From Hyphomicrobiales bacterium (lineage in GTDB: Bacteria > Pseudomonadota > Alphaproteobacteria > Rhizobiales > Rhizobiaceae), in the NCBI GenBank assembly GCA_900472605.1, contig UCJD01000020.1, forward strand, positions 102,802-166,801: a stretch of DNA of 64,000 nt. The letters are read 5' to 3'. Made by a program: the position numbers and the translations under genes. Shown piece after piece: positions 57,983-64,000 of this stretch (the first letter of the stretch is position 1; every line of letters starts with the position of its first letter). Below the pieces are notes generated by a model. That model made no database searches. It saw only the letters and a program-made list of their open reading frames with translations, and was not told the origin of the DNA.

Positions 57983-58273
57983 ATGCTGATCCCTCACCCT
58001 CTTCTCGGGCTGCGTGATGCGCAGGAATTCACCTATCTCGGCGATGCCGCCCTGCTGCAACGCCCGGACGGCATGGCGGAAAACGCCGCCGAAAACTTCA
58101 ACGATTATGTCTATCTGCGTGACAATCCCGCCGGAGTGCATCGGGAATTGTGGTTCCATGAACAGGGCGATCGCAGCTGGCTGGTGGTGACGCGCAATAC
58201 GATCACCCACGAAATTCTCGCTGCTGAGTTGGCGAATGCCGTTTCCCTGCGCCAGAAGACAGGTGCGGCATGA
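57983..58273 (+). CDS. mgdB: sarcosine oxidase delta-like subunit of N-methylglutamate dehydrogenase
   Basis: The 96-residue subunit aligns with SoxD (DAQEFTYLGDAALLQRP, YVYLRDNPAGVHRELWFHEQGDRSWLVVTRNTITHEI). The N-terminal C-P-x-C zinc motif of heterotetrameric sarcosine oxidase is replaced by HPLLGLRD, and no cysteine is present anywhere, so it cannot bind zinc in the usual way. The ending overlaps the alpha-subunit start by four bases. Confidence 0.9.
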   Translation: MLIPHPLLGLRDAQEFTYLGDAALLQRPDGMAENAAENFNDYVYLRDNPAGVHRELWFHEQGDRSWLVVTRNTITHEILAAELANAVSLRQKTGAA

Positions 58274-61194
58274 GACTGAATGGCGGCCTGACCGACCGCA
58301 GCAAGGTGCTGCAATTCACCTTCGACGGCAAAAGCTATCAGGGCCACCCAGGGGACACGCTCGCCTCGGCGCTGCTCGCCAATGACGTGCGCCTGATGGG
58401 CCGCAGCTTTAAATACCACCGCCCGCGCGGCCCCCTTTCGGCCGGCTCCGAAGAACCCAATGCCTTGGTGGAGCTGCGCACTGGCGCGCGGCAGGAGCCG
58501 AACACCCGCGCTACCACCGTCGAGCTGTTCGAGGGGCTGGTCGCGAAAAGCCAGAACCGCTGGCCCTCGCTCGCCTTCGACGCGATGGCGGTCAACGACC
58601 TGTTCGCCGACTTTCTCACTGCCGGTTTTTACTACAAGACCTTCATGTGGCCGAAAGCCTTCTGGGAAAAGCTCTACGAACCGGCGATCCGCAAGGCGGC
58701 GGGGCTCGGAAGCCTGTCGATGCAACCCGATCCAGATAGCTATGACAAGGGCTTCCTGCATTGCGACCTTCTGGTCGTCGGTGCCGGCGCGGCCGGCCTT
58801 GCCGCCGCCCTGACCGCGGCCCGCGCCGGTGCAAATGTTATCCTGGCAGATGAGGACCATCGTCTCGGCGGCCGCCTTCTGGCCGAAAGCCATTTGCTGG
58901 ACGATTCTCCTGCCACCGACTGGATCGCATCTCTGGAAGCGGAATTTGCAACCCTGCCGAACCTGCGCGTCATGCGGCGTGTGACGGTGTTCGGCTCCTT
59001 CGATCACGGCGTGTTTGGGGCCGTCGAACGGGTTTCGGATCACCTTGTAGCGTCGTCATCCGTGCGCCAGTCGCTCTGGCGCATTACCGCGAAACGCACG
59101 GTGCTGGCGGCCGGCGCGACGGAACGGCACATTCCGTTTCAAGACAATGATCGCCCCGGCATCATGCTTTCGGGATCGCTGCGCGCCTATGCCAACCGTT
59201 GGGCTGTCAGTCCGGCCAAAAGGGTGGCGATCTTCACCAACAACGATGACGGCCACCGCACCGCGGTTGACCTTTTGGCCAAGGGCGTCGAGATCGCTGC
59301 CGTCATCGATGCACGCGAGAAGGCGCGGTCGCTCGGACAATATCGATTGATTTCGGGCGCCACTGTCACCGGTAGCAAGGGCCGGCTGGGGCTTGTTTCG
59401 ATCGACGTCCGCAAGGACGGTCATCAGGAGACCATCGCCTGCGGCGCGCTTGGCGTGTCTGGCGGCTGGAACCCGAATGTCCAGCTCACCTCGCATCAAC
59501 GTGGCCGTCCTTCCTGGGACGACAATCTGCAAGCCTTCCTGCCGGGCGACATGCCCTCGCATATGCATGTCGCCGGTGCCGCCGCCGGCAAGGGGAGCAC
59601 CGCTGCAGCTCTCCAGTCAGGTGCCGCAGCCGCCATCGCGGCGCTCGACCAGATCGGCATTGCCGCATCGCTACCGGCGCTTCCGCGCGCAGAAGATACG
59701 CCGATCGATATCCGGCCGCTCTGGCATGTGCCGGGCAAGGGCCGCGCCTGGGTCGATTTCCAGAACGACGTGACGGTCAAGGACATCAAACTCGCGCATC
59801 AGGAAAACATGCGTCCCGTCGAGCATCTGAAACGCTGGACGACGCTGGGCATGGCGACGGATCAGGGCAAGACGTCGAATGCGACCGCGCTCGCAATCAT
59901 GTCGGAACTGACCGGCAAGTCGATCCCCGAAACCGGCACGACGATTTTCCGCCCGCCCTATACGCCCGTCTCCATGGCGGTGCTGGGCGGCGGTGATACC
60001 GGCGCACATTTCCGCCCACGCCGCCTTACCCCGAGCCACAGCTGGGCCGAAGCGCAGGGTGCGGTTTTTGTTGAAGTCGGCCAGTGGATGCGCGCCCAGT
60101 ATTTTCCCGAAGCGGGCGAGACCCATTGGCGTCAGTCCGTTGATCGTGAGGTACTCGCTACCCGCAACGGTGTCGGCATCTGCGACGTGACGACGCTCGG
60201 TAAGGTCGATGTTCAGGGCGCGGATGCGGCGGCGTTTCTCGATCGCCTTTATTGCAACGGGATGAAAAGCCTCAGGGTCGGCATGGTCCGTTATGGCCTG
60301 ATGCTGCGGGAAGACGGTCACGCCTATGACGACGGCACCTGCGCCCGTCTGGGCGAGGACCATTACGTGGTGACGACGACCACCGCGCAGGCGGGACCGG
60401 TCTATCGCCACATGGAATTTGCCCGGCAGTGCCTGTGGCCGGAACTCGATGTGCAGCTGATCTCGGCCACCGATGCCTGGGCACAGTTCGCGATTGCCGG
60501 CCCGAACGCGCGCAGCCTCGTCGCGCGGATCGTCGATGGCTTCGACCTCTCCAACGAGGCTTTCCCGTTCATGGCCTGCACCGAACTCACCATATGCAAG
60601 GGGCTTCGAGCGCGTCTGTTCCGGATTTCGTTTTCCGGCGAACTCGCATACGAAATCGCCGTCCCGGCACGTTACGGCAATGCCCTGATGGCGCATCTGA
60701 TCGAACTGGGCGCCGACCTTGGCGCTACCGCCTATGGCACCGAAGCACTCGGTGTCATGCGCATCGAAAAGGGCCATGCGGCCGGAAACGAACTGAACGG
60801 CCAGACCACCGCCCAGATGCTCGGCATGGGCCGCATGGTATCCGCCAACAAAGATGCGATCGGCACTGTCATGACCCGCAGAGAAGGCCTTGTCGGCGAG
60901 ACCCGCGTGCTCGTCGGCCTGCAGCCCGTTTCGGCATCGGAACCGGTCGTCGCCGGATCGCATCTGTTTGCGCGAGGCGCCCGCCAGAGCACAGAGACAG
61001 ACCAGGGCTGGATCACCTCGGCCTGCTATTCGCCCAATCTCGGCACCAGTATCGGGCTCGGCTTCCTGGCGAATGGCGCAGACCGCATCGGAGAGGTGAT
61101 CGTCGCTGCCAACCCCTTGCAGGGGCAATCGGTCGAGTTGCGTGTGGTTTCGCCCCATTTCATCGACCCTGAAGGAGGAAAGCTCCGTGCCTGA
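58270..61194 (+). CDS. mgdC: sarcosine oxidase alpha-like subunit of N-methylglutamate dehydrogenase
   Basis: The 974-residue multidomain protein has an N-terminal 2Fe-2S-like fold region (VLQFTFDGKSYQGHPGDTLASALLANDV), a dinucleotide-binding domain ([30 protein letters not shown]), a second nucleotide region (SPAKRVAIFTNNDDG), and a C-terminal aminomethyltransferase/GcvT-type folate domain (GICDVTTLGKVDVQGADAAAFLDRLYCNGM, FRISFSGELAYEIAVPARYG). The folate domain passes the methyl carbon to tetrahydrofolate as 5,10-methylene-THF. It is about the usual 970-1000 residues long. Confidence 0.92.
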   Translation: MRLNGGLTDRSKVLQFTFDGKSYQGHPGDTLASALLANDVRLMGRSFKYHRPRGPLSAGSEEPNALVELRTGARQEPNTRATTVELFEGLVAKSQNRWPSLAFDAMAVNDLFADFLTAGFYYKTFMWPKAFWEKLYEPAIRKAAGLGSLSMQPDPDSYDKGFLHCDLLVVGAGAAGLAAALTAARAGANVILADEDHRLGGRLLAESHLLDDSPATDWIASLEAEFATLPNLRVMRRVTVFGSFDHGVFGAVERVSDHLVASSSVRQSLWRITAKRTVLAAGATERHIPFQDNDRPGIMLSGSLRAYANRWAVSPAKRVAIFTNNDDGHRTAVDLLAKGVEIAAVIDAREKARSLGQYRLISGATVTGSKGRLGLVSIDVRKDGHQETIACGALGVSGGWNPNVQLTSHQRGRPSWDDNLQAFLPGDMPSHMHVAGAAAGKGSTAAALQSGAAAAIAALDQIGIAASLPALPRAEDTPIDIRPLWHVPGKGRAWVDFQNDVTVKDIKLAHQENMRPVEHLKRWTTLGMATDQGKTSNATALAIMSELTGKSIPETGTTIFRPPYTPVSMAVLGGGDTGAHFRPRRLTPSHSWAEAQGAVFVEVGQWMRAQYFPEAGETHWRQSVDREVLATRNGVGICDVTTLGKVDVQGADAAAFLDRLYCNGMKSLRVGMVRYGLMLREDGHAYDDGTCARLGEDHYVVTTTTAQAGPVYRHMEFARQCLWPELDVQLISATDAWAQFAIAGPNARSLVARIVDGFDLSNEAFPFMACTELTICKGLRARLFRISFSGELAYEIAVPARYGNALMAHLIELGADLGATAYGTEALGVMRIEKGHAAGNELNGQTTAQMLGMGRMVSANKDAIGTVMTRREGLVGETRVLVGLQPVSASEPVVAGSHLFARGARQSTETDQGWITSACYSPNLGTSIGLGFLANGADRIGEVIVAANPLQGQSVELRVVSPHFIDPEGGKLRA

Positions 61195-61753
61195 TCTGAA
61201 GCCGACGACAGCCTTGGGTGGACCTACGCCCGTGACGGCGCGCCACGGCGCATTGCGCATCGAGGAAAACGCGATGCTGGCTTTGGCCTCGCTTGCCCTG
61301 CGGCGTGGCGCCGGCGAGCCTTCGCCTTTCGGCCTCACGCTGCCTGGCCCGGGAAAATGGGCCGACAACGGCAAGGTTTCGGCCTTCTGGACGGGCCAGG
61401 GCCAATGGCTGGTCGAGGCAGTGGACCGCGCCGAAACGGATTTCACCGCAGAGCTGGCAGCACTTTGCCCGGCAGCCTCCGTCACCGAACAGACCGATGG
61501 TTTTGTCGCTTTCGAAATCGTCAGTGACAAGGGCGAAGCACCGGTTGAGGCGCTGATGCGCAAGCTGGTCAATCTCGATCCGCTGGCTTTCGGAAAAGGT
61601 TCTGCAACGCGCACCGGCATGGACCACATGAGCGTTTTTGTCATCCGGCGCGCGCCGGAGCGCCTTGCCATTATCGGCATGCGATCGGCGGCACAAAGCC
61701 TCTGGCATATGATCGAGACCGCCGCCCGGCGGCAGGCGGAGCTGCCGGCATGA
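61187..61753 (+). CDS. mgdD: sarcosine oxidase gamma-like subunit of N-methylglutamate dehydrogenase
   Basis: The 188-residue subunit resembles SoxG, with GPGKWADNGKVSAFWTGQGQWLVEAV and the tail HMSVFVIRRAPERLAIIGMRSAAQSLWHMIETAA. The start is a GTG with GGAGGAAAGCTCC in front, overlapping the alpha subunit by eight bases. Its stop overlaps the ATG of a folD stub, showing that folD was once the next coupled gene of the operon. Confidence 0.88.
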   Translation: MPDLKPTTALGGPTPVTARHGALRIEENAMLALASLALRRGAGEPSPFGLTLPGPGKWADNGKVSAFWTGQGQWLVEAVDRAETDFTAELAALCPAASVTEQTDGFVAFEIVSDKGEAPVEALMRKLVNLDPLAFGKGSATRTGMDHMSVFVIRRAPERLAIIGMRSAAQSLWHMIETAARRQAELPA

Positions 61754-61862
61754 CGGCGCAAATTATCGATGGCCGCCAGTTTTCGAAAACCTGCGCGGCC
61801 ATATTGCCGCCGGTGTCGAAAGTGGCCGTGTTGCCCACAGGTCACCGGCTTCATTTATCAGA
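61750..61862 (+). pseudogene. folD: folD 5' fragment, frameshifted and truncated
   Basis: The ATG overlaps the mgdD stop (ATGA). The first eight codons read MTAQIIDG, the typical start of FolD (methylene-THF dehydrogenase/cyclohydrolase). After a one-base shift near 61779-61781 the next frame reads FENLRGHIAAGVESG, which continues FolD-like sequence. The remaining 250 or so residues are missing: within another 50 bases the purU start appears. This is a remnant and makes no enzyme. Confidence 0.7.
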
Positions 61863-61872
61863 GGAACGGCCA

Positions 61873-61958
61873 ATGACGAAATACGCGCTGTCCGTGGCCT
61901 GCAAGACGACGCGCGGCATTGTCGCCGCGTTGCACGTTTTCTGGCGGAACACGGCTAG
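61873..61958 (+). pseudogene. purU: purU 5' fragment, frameshifted and truncated
   Basis: After AGGA, an ATG opens MTKYALSVACKTTRGIVAA, the N-terminal ACT-domain start of formyltetrahydrofolate deformylase PurU. A one-base loss near 61930 shifts the frame; the shifted frame reads ARFLAEHG, the expected next PurU residues, and then meets TAG at 61956. The rest of the gene is gone and the desaturase gene of the other strand begins to appear 27 bases on. With the folD stub it marks a deleted C1 module. Confidence 0.72.
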
Positions 61959-61984
61959 CCCTCGGCTGGATCGCGGAAGATTCA

Positions 61985-62980
61985 TTACTGTCCGGTCACA
62001 GCGGCGCCGGCATTCAGACCATGGTCTTGTGAACCTGAAATTGTGTGGCGCGGATGGCGCGGGTCGTCATGCGCGGTCAGAAGGTAGCGCCGGGCAACAT
62101 CGAGATACCCATCGTAGACAAGGCCACCGTTCAGGGAGACGAGCAGGTTGCGATCCCGGCGATAGAGCCGAGGAATGCGGTACCAAGGAATTCCCGGCCT
62201 CTTGTGGTGAAGAACATGCAGATTGTTGTAGAGGAAGAGGAGACCAAGAAGGGGGCTGTTTTCCACGATCGCCGTGCGTTCGTCATGATGGTCGGCGTAA
62301 CGGTGTTCGGCGTAAGATCTCAATCGGGTCAACGCAGCTCCGACGTAAACGAACCCAAGCGCGTAAAGCCAGAACGGCATCTTGCAGACCGCCACGATCC
62401 ACACGAGCAAGGCTAACACCGCCAACCCGTGCTGAACCCAGATCGCTACTCTTGAGCGATTGCCGTTGGCGACTATCACCGCTTCTTGCGTGAGAAAACT
62501 CGCGATCATGACGAGGGGACCGATGAGCAACCGGCCAAGAAGGGTCATGTTCCAGGATGAGATCACCTTGCCCACGCTCCCCATCCGATCCCACGCAACC
62601 TGGGTAAAGTAGCACGATTCCGGATCTTCGATCGGGTCCGTCAAATGTTCGTCCCGGTGATGGACCAGATGACCTTCCTTGTAGATTGGATAGGGCAGCC
62701 ACAGGGAGAGTGGCGGCCAACCGATCGCGTCGTTGATCATCTGGTTTCGCGTGGGGTGACCATGAATGACCTCATGCTGGAGCGAACCGTGCCAGGCGAC
62801 CAGCCATCCCCCGACGATCACCACAACGCCAAGCGGCAACGACTTCCAAAACCAGGTGATCGCGAAAAAGCCAGAATAGATGATGGCCGCAAGCAGAACT
62901 GTCTGCCACTCGATGCGCGAGATGTGTTGCTTGGAACGTTCGACTGTCGCGCGGTTGGACGATGTTGTGTCGGTCACCAT
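61985..62980 (-). CDS. fatty acid desaturase family membrane protein
   Basis: The 331-residue membrane di-iron protein has hydrophobic segments near residues 30-65 and 155-215, and three His boxes: HGSLQHEVIHGHPT, YKEGHLVHHRDEH and LLFLYNNLHVLHHKRPG, plus SYAEHRYADHHDE. This is the layout of the fatty-acid desaturase/hydroxylase superfamily. GGAG lies just before the ATG at 62980. The true substrate (lipid acyl chain or another) is not indicated. Its 3' end abuts the deletion scar of the C1 genes, which may mark the edge of an acquired or rearranged segment. Confidence 0.9.
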   Translation of the reverse strand: MVTDTTSSNRATVERSKQHISRIEWQTVLLAAIIYSGFFAITWFWKSLPLGVVVIVGGWLVAWHGSLQHEVIHGHPTRNQMINDAIGWPPLSLWLPYPIYKEGHLVHHRDEHLTDPIEDPESCYFTQVAWDRMGSVGKVISSWNMTLLGRLLIGPLVMIASFLTQEAVIVANGNRSRVAIWVQHGLAVLALLVWIVAVCKMPFWLYALGFVYVGAALTRLRSYAEHRYADHHDERTAIVENSPLLGLLFLYNNLHVLHHKRPGIPWYRIPRLYRRDRNLLVSLNGGLVYDGYLDVARRYLLTAHDDPRHPRHTISGSQDHGLNAGAAVTGQ

Positions 62981-63157
62981 TCACTCCGATAGGCCTTCGA
63001 TTCAGGGGCACTATATGGTCGGAATCGGCGGCGGCGCGCCGCATGGCTTTCTCAAAGCAGCGTGTAAAAGAAAGAGATAAAATCAATATCTATCTATTTA
63101 GTGGTTATTTGTTTCGATGCGGCCGTTTTCGGTTGGGCGTATGATTTGTTTTGGCAT

Positions 63158-63970
63158 CTATTGCGGAAAGAGCACGGGATAGCCGCGGGTCGCGGCCTCC
63201 CGCTCCAAATCCGCGAGGGCGTCGTAGTCGCCGTCGCCAAGAATCTGAACGCCGCGAAGCGAGAGCGTGTTGCAGACGCTAGAAAGAGCATTGTCGGAGA
63301 CCGTTTCCGCAAGAGCGCGGCGGAGCATCGCCAATTCCTCCTGGGAGGTTGACGATGCCGTGATGAAAGGCAATCCCGGCCCCTTTGTGGTTTCGGCCAA
63401 AACGCGCACGCCGGCGACGCGCGCCGGATCAAAACGAAGAATATTGCCGAAGGTTACGCAGTCTATCGCGGCAACGTCCGCCTTGCCGCTCGCAACAGCG
63501 TCGATACTCGCTCGGTGCCCCCCGGTCTGGATCACCGAAGAAAAAAACCGTCCATCTCTCGCGTATGGTGCAATGAAATGACGAAAGAGATTGTATCCCG
63601 AATTGCTCCGGGGATCATTGAACGCGGCGCGCGCGCCTCGAAGATCGTCTGCAGAGCGTGCCTCAGAACTGGCGGCCACGATGATGAAACTGCATTTCAG
63701 AGGCCCCGCGCATCCAGGCAGCCCGAAAATTGGAGTTGCAACCAACTGCACTCTTCCGCGCAGATACCGGACATAAGGGTATCCGCAAGCTTGCGCAAAA
63801 AGCAGATCGGGCCGGAGCCAAGCCTCATCATGGGGGATATGACGATTCAGTTGAACCGGGGCATCAAGTCCAAAGTCTCGCAGTCGCTTGCCCAGTGCTT
63901 CCCAAAGCCGCTCTGTCGCCTCCGCGATCGGCGGAGGGTCTACATACATTGCAAGGCTGGCAAAGCGCAT
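63158..63970 (-). CDS. PhnD-like phosphate/phosphonate-type substrate-binding protein without signal peptide
   Basis: The 270-residue protein of the PhnD-like periplasmic-binding superfamily has RPDLLFAQACGYPYVRYL, FIIVAASSEARSADDLRGARAAFNDPRSNSGYNLFRHFI, the TGGHRASIDAVASGKADVAAIDCVTFGNIL signature and GLPFITASSTSQEELAMLRRAL. The N-terminus (MRFASLAMYVDPPP) lacks a signal peptide, so it may be cytoplasmic, or exported by an unusual route. CGGAG is eight bases before the ATG. No permease or ATPase gene lies beside it within the window. Ligand unknown. Confidence 0.82.
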   Translation of the reverse strand: MRFASLAMYVDPPPIAEATERLWEALGKRLRDFGLDAPVQLNRHIPHDEAWLRPDLLFAQACGYPYVRYLRGRVQLVATPIFGLPGCAGPLKCSFIIVAASSEARSADDLRGARAAFNDPRSNSGYNLFRHFIAPYARDGRFFSSVIQTGGHRASIDAVASGKADVAAIDCVTFGNILRFDPARVAGVRVLAETTKGPGLPFITASSTSQEELAMLRRALAETVSDNALSSVCNTLSLRGVQILGDGDYDALADLEREAATRGYPVLFPQ

Positions 63971-64000
63971 TGAGACACTCCGAATGCATTTCGTCTATGT

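Noticed and set aside
59671..61854. 727-codon open frame opposite mgdC/mgdD
   Set aside because: It is antisense to conserved sarcosine-oxidase-like genes with complete motifs; no ribosome site or family.
61750..62493. 247-codon plus-strand frame read as one protein
   Set aside because: Its first part is the frameshifted folD and purU stubs and its last part is antisense to the desaturase; it is not a real protein.

Overview
The window looks like DNA of a fast-growing Rhizobiaceae (Ensifer/Sinorhizobium or Rhizobium-type alphaproteobacterium). The GC-rich code, the pcaDCHGB operon with a divergent pcaQ, the glxA/glxBCD-glnT/sox gene order and a RIME-like intergenic palindrome cluster all fit that family. 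The species cannot be fixed from sequence alone. No rRNA, tRNA, CRISPR array, transposase or origin was seen. The stretch is almost entirely catabolic, transport and regulatory genes, as expected of an accessory chromosomal region or a chromid.

Region 1 (1-10.2 kb) is a quinate/shikimate catabolism block. A truncated MDR-type oxidoreductase and a GlxA/AraC-type regulator are followed by a minus-strand operon: a periplasmic binding protein, a catabolic type II 3-dehydroquinate dehydratase, two permeases, an ATPase and a divergent shikimate/quinate dehydrogenase homologue. Opposite lies quiC (3-dehydroshikimate dehydratase fused to an HPPD-like domain), then two paralogous divergent FadR-type GntR regulators. 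The product, protocatechuate, feeds the next region.

Region 2 (10.2-24.5 kb) is the protocatechuate branch of the beta-ketoadipate pathway: pcaR / pcaIJF-pobA / pcaQ / pcaDCHGB, followed by a five-gene branched-chain-type ABC importer that is probably for protocatechuate or a related aromatic acid. A RIME-like repeat sits inside the transporter operon.

Region 3 (24.5-50 kb) is mixed. It has a GNAT acetyltransferase, an isolated ureG, a small secreted protein, an AI-2E family transporter, two inverted SLC13 permeases around a DUF1269 protein and a DUF900 lipoprotein hydrolase, a Tat-exported amidohydrolase, two paralogous AraC regulators, an RND efflux operon, a urea transporter with ureCBA-D-(UPF0114)-F-J (no ureE seen), and a GntP-type permease. 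Three copies of a 28-bp motif, best explained as tandem AraC half-sites, connect the AraC pair, the RND operon and the GntP permease.

Region 4 (50.4-62 kb) encodes the N-methylglutamate pathway of methylamine oxidation: gmaS/glnT and mgsCBA on the minus strand, an XRE-cupin and a GlxA-type regulator, and a divergent mgdABCD operon (sarcosine-oxidase-like). The 3' end of that operon carries frameshifted 5' stubs of folD and purU, so the downstream C1 module has been lost here. Two identical-core palindromes mark a probable operator of the XRE-cupin regulator. The window ends with a fatty acid desaturase and a PhnD-like binding protein.
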